Source: Rhodamnia argentea
Taxonomy: Eukaryota > Streptophyta > Magnoliopsida > Myrtales > Myrtaceae
Reading direction: 5' to 3'
Assembly: GCF_020921035.1 (NCBI RefSeq)
Contig: NC_063156.1
Span: forward strand, 2,480,001-2,544,000
Length of the DNA: 64,000 nucleotides
A program made the position numbers and the translations under genes. This document shows positions 45,331-58,701 of this stretch, piece after piece; the stretch's first letter is position 1, and each line of letters begins with the position of its first letter. The notes beneath the pieces are model-generated. The model saw nothing but the letters and a program-made list of their open reading frames with translations, was not told the DNA's origin and ran no database searches.

Positions 45331-46760
45331 AATCGAAACGTACTGGATAAATGCTCCGTTTTCATTCGGGACAGTGGAGAACGACGCATTGAAACTAGCT
45401 GGCTCGTGGTGGCCACACAGCATCGACACGGTCTCCATTGATTGCTGGGTCGGCCGGTGTTCACTTTGCTAATGCTATGTTGAACAATGGAAGATGTTTG
45501 GATTAAGACAACCATGCATGTTTTATTTTTTTATTTTTTTGCATTGTCCACAAGTACATTTATTCTATAATCCATCAACCAGGAGGGAGGAAAAAATAAC
45601 CCTTGCTTTTTAGTTTTGTTTGGCAGATGGAGTTGAATTTTGAAAGTCTTTATCGGCTAATAAGAGTGGAAAATGCTAGACTTATAAGATCTGTATACAA
45701 TACAAGATTGATTCGCTGAGGCAAGCATTTGTATCGCTTGAAATATGTTCAAACGTTCCGTAAACAATGAAAATATTTCTCATTTATTTATATTTGTAAG
45801 CCATTGTTTTTAAGAAAATATTTTTCAAACCATTCATTTTTCGCGAAACAAACGATTATTGGTTCATGGATAGGGCTTTGCCCAGTTTGAAGAGCCAATC
45901 ACTATTTAACAACACATAGCTTCTTAAACTAATTCATATACCAGTCATTGTAGTTCCAGCATTGCTCGATACAACTTGCTGGTTGGAAGCGTGGCAATTA
46001 TGTTGTGAAAAATCCACCGCCCATCGAAAAGAGATTGAGGTGAAATTTCAGAGGGGAAGTGGGAGATGAACACGAAACTCGAATTTTATAAGGCGAGTGT
46101 GAAGATTAATCATGTTGAAAGTTGTTTGGTGAAAGAAGAAGGCTTGCCGCTCGGGGAAATGAATAATTCAAAAATTATTTTTTTAAACAATTACTTGTAT
46201 TACTCACAAAAATGAATATCATGAAAATGCTTAATTTGTTATCCATAATAGATATTCTTCACTAATTATATCAAACAATAAATAAGCAATCATTTAAAAA
46301 AAAATGCTTTTCAAATCATTCATTTGTCGCAAAAACAGAGCCCAAATTCTAAGTAGTGACCCCTGCCTTCACTCCGAGCTTAATCCTCCTTTTACATTGG
46401 ACCACAAAACACAATAAACGAATGTGCAAGTACAGATTGGGGAGAAGCTTCCAAGAGTCACGACAATCATCCTAAAATTATTTGGAATTCAGAACACTTT
46501 CCGTCCATTACAAAGAAACATGTCATTTCGGGACTCGGAGCCATTTCAACTTCACCATCCATAGCCTCAAGGATTTGAAGGACAGAGACAGCATATTTCA
46601 AGAAATCGGCGGTCACAAAAGCATCATACCCTCTATCTACCAACCAATCTCACGCCATCGCACACGTCAAGATTTGCCAATCGGAGTGCTTCACCTCTCG
46701 AATCGGAAAGGCTATACACTTCAAATCAAGATTTGTAAGCAAATTCACCACACCTACATG
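45331..46760. other. Intergenic with hAT-type MITE fragments
   Basis: AT-rich. Words such as TTTTTCGCGAAACAAACG (about 45840) and TTTGTCGCAAAAACAGAGCC (about 46325) mark two small inverted-repeat remnants, about 45735-45855 and 46150-46345. No gene. The last 300 bp include the CRK 3' UTR. Confidence 0.4.
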
Positions 46761-49700
46761 CTATCTCGGTCTTAAGTTAGAGTTCCGAAGCGTCACACCA
46801 TGTAAGAACTTGGTGTATCCAAGGAAGCTGAGTTTTCCATCAGTGTCTCTGATGCAGTTATCGAGTAGAGACTGAGCTCTAGGATCCAGATTCAGCTCCT
46901 GCATAAGGCAAAGCATACGTGATTTTGTCAATCCAATTTCTAGGTAGGCACGAGATGATTTCAAAAGCTGCAGATGCACATACACTTGACAATTCATCAA
47001 GGGAAATGACCCGGTTTCCTTCTTGTTCAAAATACTCGAAGGCAGTATTTGCAATCTGGTCCCAGTCTTCACGAGCCTCAAGCTGATGTGGACTGATTGC
47101 CGCAGCACAAAACTCTTCGAAGCTCATTTTCTTATGTGAGAGTGGTTCCATCTTAAATCGCGTAAAATAAGAGTTAGCATGGACAACAAGCATCATAAAT
47201 ACATGATATAAGTAATCTGACTTTCCAAAAGAACGAGGCAATGCAAATCTCTCATTATAGATCACTCATGAGACATGAATTACTTCAGATATGAAATTTT
47301 GGAAAAAAAGAATCTTACCACATCTAAAATTTCAGGAACCCTCGACTCCTTCATGGCATCAGTTAGATTTTTCATCAAAGCCTGCATTTTCCTTCAGAAA
47401 TCAATTGCAGCCAAAGCAGACCAAGTTTACAGGTACTTAAAGAGATGAATTATCAAGAACGGTAACAAAATCTGATCTTGTGCTGGTCGGAAGGTCAAAA
47501 TAATACTAAATTGGCATTGATGACATATATGGACATGTGTATTTTCCAAACACAGCCCAGATACAAATTGCCAAATAAACTGTAAAGGGTAATAATCACC
47601 CACCACTTTAAAGTTATCAAGAGAAACATATCCATTATTTGGTTCCAAGAGATTATATTGGGCCCTGAGATACACATGCTCATCCTCCGTTAACGCTTTC
47701 GAGAGAGCCTGCATAATTTAAAACAAAAGCAATGTCCCTAAAGTTAATTCACATAACCAAATCAGATGCACAACCTAAAGCCAGATTACTCCAGTATAGA
47801 GGTGAAGTGACACTTTTGCCACCCACTTCACGAGTAGGCCTTGTACTATTAGTTCTCTTAAGTCAAAGGAGCAGAATAACTTCTTCTAGAAAGCAGTTTG
47901 TCTATGGTTAACAAGATGGAGAAAGATTACCTTTAGTGCAGACCGTTTGAAAGGGGTGGCACGAACATAGAATTTAACTAACTTGTAGATTGAAATATCC
48001 AAAGGCATGGCACGTTTTTCATCTCGTATCCATGGGTGAGCTGAAAATACAGCAAATTCCGGCGATTTAGCTAATGATTAGTTGGTTAACTGTAAATAGT
48101 AACACATAACCATTCTCATGTTGACTTGGTTGATCAGAAAAACTTGCATTTGTCATAACACAATTTTGGCCCTCACTATAGTTTGCATGTACATTTCTAG
48201 GGCATAAATATTCTATGATGCTTATACGTAACTTGTTGTTTAATTTTTTTTTTTCCTCCTTTTACCGAAGGAAAAGGATAATTATATTGTTTAAATATCA
48301 TGAATATTATTCTCAGACAGAAGCACTAACTTTAGTCGCCTGTCTAATTCTTAAATGGCTAACGCTACAAGAGTTCCTGCCCTGTCAATTGAAAAAACTT
48401 ACTTAGAGCCTGGGCAGCAGTCATTCTTTTTCTGTAATCCTTGTTCAGAAGCCTTTTCACAAAATCTTTAGCCTCTGCTGATACCATAGGCCAAGGTGAA
48501 TCATGAAAGTTGGGATCTGCTCTAAGAACAGAGCGAAAAATTCCAGATTCAGTCCGAGCCCAAAATGGTCTGCTTCCACATAGCAATATGTATGTTATGA
48601 CCCCAATACTCCACATGTCAGCTTCAAGGCTATATGATCTATGGAGAACTTCTGGTGCAACATAGTATGCACTGCCAACAACATCACTGAGACGGTGACC
48701 TGTGAGTGCATGAAATGTCAATTTGTTGAGCTCAAGGACAAATACAAAAAAATCACAGAGACACCGAAAGGAAAAAAACGGCCATATAAGATTGGATCTC
48801 TTATATGTTCTACCGCGTGATTCGGACACTTGATCATCCAAATGAACTCTGAAGTCCATTATTCATCCAAAGGCTAAAGGAAACTGAACTCTACAATCGT
48901 TTTCAATTACCAGTATAGCTGGTAGAAAGGAGCATTTCAGAAAACACATGCAAAAGGGGAAGCAAGCTGCGTTTTGTAAGATGTCAATGGCTGAGGGGCT
49001 ATGAAAAACTTAATTATATGATATATAGTGCCAATTGACAGCATTTTAAGCCAAACTTGGTTGACAAATTCTAGCAATTCAGTCTATGCCGCCAGGATCA
49101 TACATGGGAGATGACCATGACTGAATAAATTAAGGCCCCCACAATACGTCAAGAAGAAGAATTCATTTCACAGCCCCAGTATTGTTTTCCTTATGGTCAT
49201 CCTAGGCCCAAAACTTCAAATGACCGAATTGTTTTATTTGGCCTAGGGTACTTACTCCATTAGATGGAAAAGAAGAGAATTAAGGAAAACAGTTGCATGA
49301 AATATCTTCTCAGAACTGACAAAAAGAATGTTTATCGTCTCAAGAAGTACTGTGACTCGTAAGAGACCAAATCTGTCGTACATTTACAGGGAATATAAAT
49401 TCTAGTGGCTCATGGACTGTATCTTTTCCAACAAAATGACGAGAAACCCATATACATTTCCCTGAAAAATGAGACAATTACCTGGCCCAATAAAATCAGA
49501 GAGGCCGAAATCAATAATCTTCATTGGCGCGTCCTCGTCTCTTGTGGAGAATAGAAAATTCTGCCATGAAGTCAAGAGAGAAAAGAATGGTTGGAAGATG
49601 ATGACGTCCGATTAACATAAATGAAAGAGCAGCAGATACACAATGTGAATATCCTGCTTTGATAGTCTCACATGCAAGAGTAACATACAACAAATTCGAG

Positions 49701-52194
49701 ACATCTATAGCAGCAAACCTCTGGTTTTAGATCACGATGCACAACACCTTGAAGATGAAAAGAAGCAACTACACTCAGAATTTGAATCACTATATCCTTA
49801 GCTTCCTCCTCTCTGTATCTACCACCTCTATAATGAGAGTAGCAACAAATGAAAAAAAGCAAGTTTAGAAAATAAGCTTCAGTGCCTTGAAAAGAAAAGT
49901 CAGTGGCAACTTAAACGGTCATTATTTTTACCTGGATAAAATACGGTCAAGTAGTTCACCACCTTCACACAATCTGACAGAAAACATAAATCTCAACTTT
50001 AGAATACAAATCCCCAAAAATTGATGGAATCCGGCCTATAGCAGCTTGTCAGTTCATTTCTGCAAGTCTAATTACATAACATAGCTCACATTCATTAGCT
50101 TTCAGACTCTGGGAGAACACATGCAGGAGGAGACAAACATAAAGGAACTGTGGAAGATGCTAGATCCATGGCTTCCATGACATAGCTATTAAAGCTGAAG
50201 ATTGAAACAGAGATGCACGTACTCCATGACTACGTAGACATTGTTGTTGTCTTCAAATGCATCATGAAATCTAATAAGGTGCTTGTGTCCTGCTAATCCC
50301 TTTAATATTTTCACCTCTCGACGAACGTCTTCAATTGATATCGCTGATGTCATCTGCCAAAAACCACGCATCAGTGCTCAAATTAAAATGCTGTGCAACA
50401 GGTATTGGAGGGAGGAGTGGGGTGAGAATTGCGGCCTACTTTTTCAACTTTATTGAATTCGAAAATTGAGATTAAATAAGTGTACAATTTCAACAGAGAA
50501 AGTACTGAAATTGAAACGGTCAAACAACCGCCTGATTATGATGTTTCAGCACATGTATCTTATATCAGGTACAACCACCTAATGTCTGGTGTCCTGATCG
50601 AACAAAAAGCTATGCAGCAACTATACATATGGTTCCTTCATCTTGACGAAGTATCTACATATGTGCATGCTCTATGAAAAGGCAGGTACAACCAACCAAG
50701 AAGAACATACTTACAACACCTCTATCTTTCAGCAACAGGATATGATTTCTAACTCCTATCACTTGTTGCTTCCAGTTTCAACAGAAAATAAATCCTTAGC
50801 CTAAGTGGTCAGCTCTAATTTTTAGCATCCATGCTCAACTTTCTTGCACTTATATGGTGCATCCAATCCTCTCCAGAGAAACAGTCCCCTTCAATCTGTT
50901 TTGAGATTTAGCCAAGTCGGTAAATTAGGGTTAACATTCTCCTTCTCTTTTGAAGAACGCATTAAACAAGTCCAAGGATCAGTTCATTAGATCCTGAAAC
51001 TGATGAATATTCTCATACTATCAGGAAACCTTCCCCTCAGCGATGCTGTCGAGTTCAAAATATCGAACCAACATTTTTAGAGGTACTTCTTTGCTTCTGT
51101 TTCTCAAACAAGCAAACTCGATAAACCTCAGATCATTCATTCATGAGTTGTCATCCCCAAGCATCACTGACTTGCCTTCTTCCTGCTGACTAAGTGCTCA
51201 CCAAAAACACTTCAGTCAGCTTGGTTTTCCTCCTTTTCCACAGGCTGGACAAAACAACGCAATCAACAAAGATTACCTTGTACTTCTAAATTTAACATCA
51301 AAACATGTCTGCTGGTGAAAGTACTCAAACTCCTATGAGCTATGCCATGGCCATGGAAGTTCAATCTGCAGCTAAGAAACCCCCACATTTTAGTCATGGA
51401 ATACTGCATGTCTTGAGGTCCCGCCCCAGCATGACTACTCAAATTCATATTCAATTTAAGTGTAACTACTGCTGCTTGGGAATTACCGCTGAACTGATCA
51501 GAGAATTCTCTCGGACTAGACGAGCATAATTTCCCCAAACAACAGAACAGATTGACAATCGATTCACGTTACAGCTAGATTCAAACAACGAGAACAATAA
51601 CACAGCGGATAAACGCCGCTGAGTTGTAAACTTTCAATAGCAGTAACACATACCACACACCTTAGCTTTTGAAATGATCTTCACGGCCACATTCTGACCC
51701 TTGAGCTCTCCTTTCTTTCCCTTAGCCCAGCACGTATGACCGAAGTGCCCCCGCCCCACCTCCTTCCCGAGCTCGAACCTCGCGCCGAAGTTCTTCGCGT
51801 ATCCAAAACTCTTATCCAAAGGCGGCTCCGCCTCTCCCTCCACCACCTGCTCCTCCGCTATCGGCCCCTCCTTAGGTGCAGCTCGGCCACGCCGCTTCGC
51901 GATCAATGACATGATCGGCCTCGCCGGAGACGGAGGCGGAAGCGGCCACCGGAACTTCCTCAGCGGAGTCCTCGCCGGTGACGGGGACGCCGCTACTCCG
52001 GCGGGCAGCGGGCTCGGGAACGGGCTCCCGGAGACGAAGCTCACCTCGCCGGCGCCCACAGATCGCGCGGGCGACGATGCCGGGAGCGGCGACGGCGGTG
52101 GCTTCGGCCGCTCATCGGGCCGAGAATCGGCGAGCGGCGGGACCGCGTAGTTGGCGGTGGCGACGGAGCTCTGCTTGCTGCAGCAGTGGCCCAT
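46761..52194 (-). CDS. CDPK-related protein kinase (CRK)
   Basis: A Ser/Thr kinase of the plant CRK family. Eleven minus-strand exons join in frame: 52194-51661, 50353-50223, 49973-49932, 49827-49719, 49560-49482, 48699-48403, 48040-47931, 47708-47604, 47381-47319, 47151-46984 and 46898-46761, giving 591 residues. The N-terminus MGHCCSK carries the myristoylation glycine and palmitoylation cysteines, so membrane anchoring is likely. A Pro/Ser/Arg-rich variable region follows to about residue 115. Kinase landmarks are [13 protein letters not shown], the catalytic lysine in [27 protein letters not shown] and [16 protein letters not shown]. The C-terminal part ([20 protein letters not shown]) has degenerate EF-hands as in other CRKs, so activity is probably not directly calcium-gated. 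The start at 52194 is preferred over upstream in-frame ATGs because of the acylation motif. The gene looks intact. Confidence 0.96.
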
Positions 52195-52248
52195 CGGCGA
52201 AATGCAGCAGCTCGACCGCTGTCGCTCAAGGTCAAACGATCGGGACGC

Positions 52249-52270
52249 AGAGAGAGAGAGAGAGAGAGAG
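52249..52270 (-). repeat. (GA)n in the CRK 5' leader
   Basis: An uninterrupted GA run of about 22 bp, read as (CT)n by the gene, about 55-75 bp upstream of the CRK start. Confidence 0.85.
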
Positions 52271-53424
52271 TAGAGACGACGGTGCGATATTGAAAAGGCA
52301 GTTGAAAGCCGGTTGATCAAAGAAGAGAAAAACATATAAAAGCGAAGGCGGGGGGGTGAAGTCGTCCCCTGAGGCTCGCGTCTCGACCACATCACACTGA
52401 CGCGGCAATCACAGCCGTCGATTGGAGATCAGACCGACGAAACGGCCGGTCAACGGCGCACCGTCCGGGAATATTCTACCCAGCCGAGGTCGCAAGGATG
52501 AGCCGTGAACCATGGGATCACTGGAGCGAGAAAACGCGTTTATATTCAAAAACGGGGGTCGTTTCGTTAATTACATTAATTAATTGCGCCCGTTCAAACA
52601 AATAGCAGGAATCGTTCTCGAGTATTTCGGTTATGATTGGTCGTTTGGACATCATCGGCGATTTGTTTAATCCCTCTGAGGACTCTTACCATCGAATACA
52701 TCGCGGCTTGATTTTTGACTGTCTTGTCATAACGAAGTTTGTGCGCGCGAGTGTGGACACTTCGGACTTTAGATGGCCGACGGAGGAGGGTGGAGGCTCC
52801 AGAACAGACAAGAGGTAGGTCACCGAATCCGGATTGCCCCTTTGAAAACGGGAGCCGGTGGATCTCCCATGACCAAGACACGACCCGCCCGGTTTCTAGA
52901 CGCGAGCCTCTGGAATCTTCGCTCGAGCCTGACTCGCTTGCTTCGTTGCATCGCGCGGTGTTAGATTATATACATTTCGGAGGAGGCCCCGTCGCATCTG
53001 GCAATGCGGTGGCTCGCTTGCTTCGAGAGCGCCGAAGAATCTTCCCAAATTGGAGTAGGCGGTTCTATTTTTCCAAATTGCCGCCGCCGCCGGTCGCACC
53101 CCACCACCATCGCCCATCGGCTGTCGCTCGGGCAACGCTTTCATAATCCCTCACTCTTTGCAGGCTTTTGTGTGAATCGTGAGAGGAAGTTTTTCTTTTA
53201 GTTTCTTTCGAAATCCATCACCCTTGATAGGCTTTTTTTATGGACCGTGGGAGGAAGCTTTTCTTTTAGTTTCGTTCAAAATCCCTCACCCTTTGCATGT
53301 CGCCGCTGCCGCCCCACCGCCCGATCACACCCTACTAGTGCCCACCGATCCTCACATTGTTCGGATCTCATGTTCGTTTGTTTACAAAGTGGGGAAGAGA
53401 AAGAGCCGTTGATATTTTCGATTT
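52271..53424. other. CRK upstream region
   Basis: Part of the 2-kb divergent region between CRK and the 72-residue gene. It is moderately GC-rich at 52.7-53.4 kb, with imperfect duplicated phrases at about 53185-53220 and 53245-53285 (TTTTTCTTTTAGTTTC...ATCCCTCACC-type). No gene is recognised. Confidence 0.4.
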
Positions 53425-53798
53425 GGAAAAATACCACCAAAAACTCTAAATTATGCGCACTGTGACACATTTATCCTAAACTTTTTTTTGTGACATCAAA
53501 AATTTCAAATTTATATCCGTATGACACATTTATCTCAAATATTTTTTTTATGACACAAAAAATCTCAGACTTATATATCTTGTGACACATTTACTCTCAA
53601 ATTATCTTTTTGTGTCATACAGATATAAATTTAAGATTTTTAGTGTCACAACAAAAATTTGGAATAAATTTATCATACCGATACAAGTTTAGGGCAAATG
53701 TGTCACATCGATAAAAATTTGAGGTTTTTTGTATTATAAAAAAATTAGGGAAAATGTGTCATAACAGTATAGCTTAGAGGTTTTGGTGGCTTTTTTCC
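53425..53798. mobile_element. Palindromic MITE, 374 bp
   Basis: The left end reads GGAAAAATACCACCAAAAAC and the reverse complement of the right end reads GGAAAAAAGCCACCAAAACC. Both go on with TCTAA..TAT..., GTTATGACACATTT / GTGACACATTTATCC. Several GTGACACATTTA words are spread through both arms. The flanks TTTTCGATTT and TTTTAATTTT may be a decayed 9-10-bp target duplication, as in Mutator-type elements. Confidence 0.75.
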
Positions 53799-54190
53799 TT
53801 TTAATTTTATAAATTTGGTTTTTCTTTTTATTGAAAATTATTTTGGACAAAAATGCCCTTATTTCGGCCGCCCAAAAAGTCACGTGCTCGCCGCGGGCTG
53901 TTACTTCGGACTGTTATTTTTTGTAAGATGAATAAAAATGAAACTAGTTGAATTTTTTTGGGTCGGAAAATTAGGCGGATTCAAATGACGGATAATAGCA
54001 TACCTTAGCCCATTATCCAAAAAAAAGAAAGGAAGAAGAGAGGGAAAAAAAAAAAAGGAACCTTGCTTACAAAGCGACGCCGTTTTGCTCAAAGAACAGC
54101 GAAAAGAGCCAGGGAAGAAACCCAAAATTGGAAGTGAAACGAGGCGACAGGGAGAAGAGAGGAGAGAGAAAATAGAGAGAGACAAGGAAA

Positions 54191-56057
54191 ATGGGGTACG
54201 TATTGCGGGTGAGAATGGCGTCTTTCTTCGCCGGAGCCGCGACGGCGTCCTTCATCGGCCTTTACATCCTCCACAACGACTACAAGGTCGCTCAAGAAGC
54301 CGTCTCCCGCCAGGTAACCGTTCGTCGTCCCCAGTTCCCTCCCCGCATTTTCTAGGGTTCTATACATATTCTCTGCGTTACGATCGATCGCGGTCTACGC
54401 TGTTGCATACCGTTGTGTGAATTCCATTCCGTCGATCCCTCTTGAGTTGGATTCATCACATTCGTAGGCTGCCTGATCCTTGGGAAAGACCGATTCGGTG
54501 AGCTTTTAGGGGATTCGACATCTTGTAACAGAACCCGTTGCACGAGCCAATGCGTTGCTTCGCATTTGACTTGATAGGTGCAAGGGTATGGTAGAGAGGT
54601 TAGAGACCTGAAATTGAGACGAGATGCGAATGATCTTTGTGAATTTTTTTCCTTTTTTCATGAGCTCAGGACCTGTGACTCTTTGCTCGCGATTCTTGGG
54701 CTGCTTGGGAATCTGGTTTTGTCTTTTGAGTGTGAGTAGTTGTGCTGACTACAAGTAATAATGAGTATTGTCTAAAGTTCTTCTGTTGAATGTGCTGCGA
54801 ACAATCAGGATTAAAAAGCTTGAGCATGATAAGGATTCGGATTCAGGTGTCAATTAGGATTGCCTTGTTGCCCCTTGACCATGGAAATGAGATCACTGCT
54901 GAAGCAACCGGATGGAATTGTATTTCTGAAAGGAAAATGATGAGCTAATTCTCTTTTTCAATTTTCTTGAAGCATGTAAACTGCGGGACGTATAGTTGGT
55001 GTTTGTTTGCTAATTTTCCCCGTCTTTAACTAATCTGGTAACGTATTTGCAATTTGCATGTGTTTCCAACGGTCGTCTTAGTTGTTTAGGTCTCGACTGA
55101 TGCCATTTTCCCCTTCATCTACATTTTTAACCTGTATGTAAAAGTGATTCTTCTTGATTCTGAACAATGAGTAAGGATAATGATCTTATCCTTTTTACTT
55201 CCTAGACCTCTGAAGTTGTCACCGCATACTAATTCTTTTTCCCTTCTCAAAATGAATTGACCCCTCTGCATAAACGTAAACCGTAATTCATGGTGCTTAT
55301 GAGTGACTTCATGGGTGGTGGAAGTAGGATGATCTGTTTACAAGAAACTATAAATTCTGATGAGCTATTAGTGCCGTAAGAAAATATTGGACTTTAGTGA
55401 TCTATCTTCGTTTCCTTGCGCAGGCTCTTTTCAAACCTCTTTCCTTGCTACTTTTTCACTAGTGTTGTTGGAAGCTAGATAATATCCAGTTGCTTCGAGA
55501 GAGACTATCAAGCAGAACCTACCGTGTATATGATGAGAATCCCGTGAAAGTATAGATCCTGGAGGTGTTTCTCTCTGGAGTTAATCTGTTTGAGGATCTT
55601 CATGGTTGTTCTATCACATACACTGGATTCTTGGACATGTTTGCGCTAACTTGCATAGACGGGCATTATGCCGACATGTTTGAATGTGTTGGGACTCCTT
55701 GAATAGTTAAATTAAGTGTAAAGACATACATATGTAAAGAGTTGCTCTCTTCTTAGCTTATAAGCATGAATTATAATAAGGAATTGCAGGATCTGTGTTA
55801 ACAAGATTATCTTATATTCATTCTACTGCTGGACGTTGTTAATCCTGTTGAAGTTGGTCGATACAACTGATGTTGAAGGCAGTCTATTGTGCGATGATTA
55901 TAGGTTGCAAAAGCAGGTGTGTGCTTGTCTCACTGGTGATTATTTTCATTTGCACTTGCAGATGAAAGGGCTTCACGCTTCACTGGATAGACGAATTTCC
56001 GATCTGGAGAAGTTGAAGCAAGCCAATACTTCCGATCACGCGGAAGCAACTGAGTAG
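54191..56057 (+). CDS. Small membrane-anchored protein of unknown function, 72 residues
   Basis: Two exons, 54191-54313 and 55962-56057, joined across a 1,648-bp GT-AG intron in phase 0. The protein starts MGYVLRVRMASFFAGAATAS and has one hydrophobic segment (about residues 9-28: ASFFAGAATASFIGLYIL). A basic or polar stretch follows (HNDYKVAQEAVSRQ), then a short charged helix likely to form a coiled coil (SLDRRISDLEKLKQA) and an acidic tail. The leader is purine-rich. I believe similar short proteins occur in other plants, but I cannot name the family. The sequence would fit a mitochondrial or other organelle inner-membrane subunit; this is inference. Confidence 0.8.
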
Positions 56058-56832
56058 ATCCCTGAGTCATCTTCTTGGTGCTGATGTACTGCCCTCCTTA
56101 TTTTTGTTTTGTTATGTACTCAACTAGGGCAGTGCCTTTCCAGTCTTTCCTGAAATTTTAGCCCCCATAAGAGAATAACAGTAATTAATCCAGCTCTACT
56201 GAGATCACTTGACGGTTGTTTCTTGCAAGACTTTCGTCCGGTTTTTGCTTGGTCAGAGTGTCTTTGTGCAATCAATTTTAAGTGCACTAAATCGTGCTGC
56301 TGTTTCTATTTGCAGCAATGATAAATTTTGCTCCTCTGCTCTTCAGGTTCTGCACTCAAAAGTTTTTTTTTCCTTGTCCGTTTAGGGTTGGCTCCATTCT
56401 TCATGTTCTGAAGTGAATTTTCGGATCAACTGAAACTGATGTCTCTTTTAATTAGTCCCAGGTGCGATGACATAATTTACCCGTCTCCGGTTTTCCAGTG
56501 GAACAAAGTCAACTCAGTTTTATACTCGAGATGGTCAATGAAATTAATCAGAAAAGTTTGTTTGCAATACAGCTTTCAAAGACTTGATTTGCTTTCCATC
56601 TAGCACAAGCGAGTAGCAGCCTTGCTTCTGACTTGTGAGCTTGCCAGCGCTTCATTTTTTGCCTTTGGATTCCTTGCCAGCGCTTCATTTTTCGCCTTTG
56701 GATTGCTCAACGAGTCAGTATGATTTGTAGGTCTGAATGTGATATCATGGGTTCCACATCAACTTATGAATGTGGAGCCGCTCCTCCTCCTAATGCACAG
56801 CATGCATGACAATTACAAAGCATGAGACCTCT
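56058..56832. other. 3' UTR and spacer
   Basis: 3' UTR of the 72-residue gene, then spacer. A local direct duplication of GCCAGCGCTTCATTTTT.GC (about 56643-56697) is visible. No gene. Confidence 0.45.
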
Positions 56833-58120
56833 CAAATAGGTGGATCAGATCAAGTTTGAGTCGGGTCTTAAATGGTCCGACCTAAATTGATCCATTAATC
56901 CGTTTATGACCCATTTATGACCCATTTATGCATAGTGTAAATTTTTTGGTCCATACTCAACCTGACTCATACCGGACCTAATCCATATTCTTAAAATACT
57001 TTTATATTTTATTCAATATAAGATTATATATTTCTTATAAATTTTTGAAAAAAAAATATATTGCTAATTGTTGACTATTTTTATAATTTAAACAGAATCT
57101 GAATTTTTTTTAAAACTGGTTTTTTTTATGTTTATTTCTTTTAAATGTTCTGATTATTTTTTGTCCGAATTTATTTATTTTTTATTTATTTTTCATCTTT
57201 TTTCTTTTCCTTTTTTTAATTTTCTCTTCCTTTTACCTCTTTCCTTCGCCGTCGTTGTGCCTCAGCAACCGGCCAGCAGCACTGCCGATCCCTGCGAGCT
57301 CAAACCCTCTCGACACAGATCTAGGCGAGCCCGATCTCCACCTTCGTCTGCAGGGCAAGGCGTCGCTCGATCCCCAACTTCTCACCGCCCTCAGCCAACG
57401 CTTCAACCAGTCCTTTTCCTACATCTCATTCAGCCTCCCTGTTGCGTACAGATGGTATAGTCGTCGATCGCGCAAGGAGGCAAATGCGGTTGAAGAGCTC
57501 GGGACAGGGCAAGGCGAAAAAAGAGAGAATATGCATGTATAGACACCAAAAGGATTTCGACAAATCCATGTTCACCCATTAGCGAAGGGGAAAAAATAAA
57601 AAGGAAGAGGGGTGAACTTCTGCAATTGTCTGTTCTAAGTCGGGACGAGAAGAGCCAGTGCGACCTCCATCCACGGACTCAGTCCTCTTGGCCATACCAC
57701 GTCGCAATTTTCCATTTCGATTTGAGAGGTTAGCATTTGGGTTAGATCCGATTGAAATCCCTAGAAAAAGGAAAACTGCACGACTGCTTTGAGAGAGATG
57801 GAGACTTCGAGAGAGAGATTGTTTGGCGGTTGGAGAAACTGGTGAAGCGAAGCGAAGCGCTCGAAGCGTGAACGATATGATAGTCTGAGGTTAGAGGAAG
57901 AAGACGGCGAGCACAACAGACAACGAAGGGAAAGAGTAGAAGGCTGAGCCCTATTTTAAGAGAGTTGGAAATGGGTTTATTTTAGAACCCATTTTGAATC
58001 CATTTATTTTAGGCTTGTTATTTCTCAACCCATTATGATTAGGTCATTCAAATAGAAGATGGCCTATTTAAGTAATATTGAGTTAATAAATGGGTTTGAG
58101 ACCCATTTTGACAGATCTAG
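56833..58120. mobile_element. Possible Pack-type transposon carrying gene fragments
   Basis: The left end (TCAAATAGGTGGATCAGATC) and the reverse complement of the right end (TCAAAATGGGTCTCAAACCC) are similar, and both edges are full of GACCCATTT / AAATGGGT words. The inside is different in kind. 57255-57440 is GC-richer, with a frame reading LGEPDLHLRLQGKASLDPQ and LLTALSQRFNQSFSY. 57700-57950, read on the minus strand, looks like a spliced 5' leader with CT runs and an ATG context. This would fit captured host-gene pieces; the donors are not recognised. Confidence 0.4.
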
Positions 58121-58513
58121 CATACAACAGTAAGCCGTCGTGTTAGGGCTTAACCCGGCCACATAGCTCACCCGAGAGTTGTATTTTCAGTGATCTAGGC
58201 ACCAACCAGACTATTCTATTTACAAGAACAAAGTAGGAAAGATAAACGTAACATGATTTCCCCTAAATATTTGATCACATGCCCATCTACTTAACTGAAC
58301 TTCTTTAAATCACTGAATTAACAGTGATCGCACATTTTGTTTAACAAATCTTATGCTACAAATCCAAGGCCAGGAACCATACGAGCATTGATAAAATGTT
58401 TTTTTGTCACGTGCCTTAGCCCTTTCTAAGACAATGGTGAAGCGATAGTAAAACATCTTTTAGATGCACTCATCTTAGCAAGTTGTCAATATATACGATT
58501 TCATTATACTTAA
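58121..58513. other. Intergenic
   Basis: AT-rich spacer, nothing recognised. Confidence 0.4.
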
Positions 58514-58701
58514 GGGTGTGTTTGTTTCACGAAAACTATACAATATGAGAGATATTTTCACACAAAAAAAAAAAAAACGATCGTTTGTATTACTTACAAA
58601 AAATACATGAACGAAAAGAAGTTTCGTAAAAATTTGACTAACTTTTATAAGTGATATAATTAATTATTTTTAAATTTTGAATTTTTTGTGAAACGAACGC
58701 A
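58514..58701. mobile_element. hAT-type MITE, about 188 bp
   Basis: The left end GGGTGTGTTTGTTTCACGAA and the reverse complement of the right end TGCGTTCGTTTCACAAAAAA form imperfect terminal inverted repeats around an AT-rich centre. The target duplication is not clear. The same end word (GTGAAACGAACG / GCGAAACAAACG) occurs near 32.16 and 45.84 kb. Confidence 0.6.
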
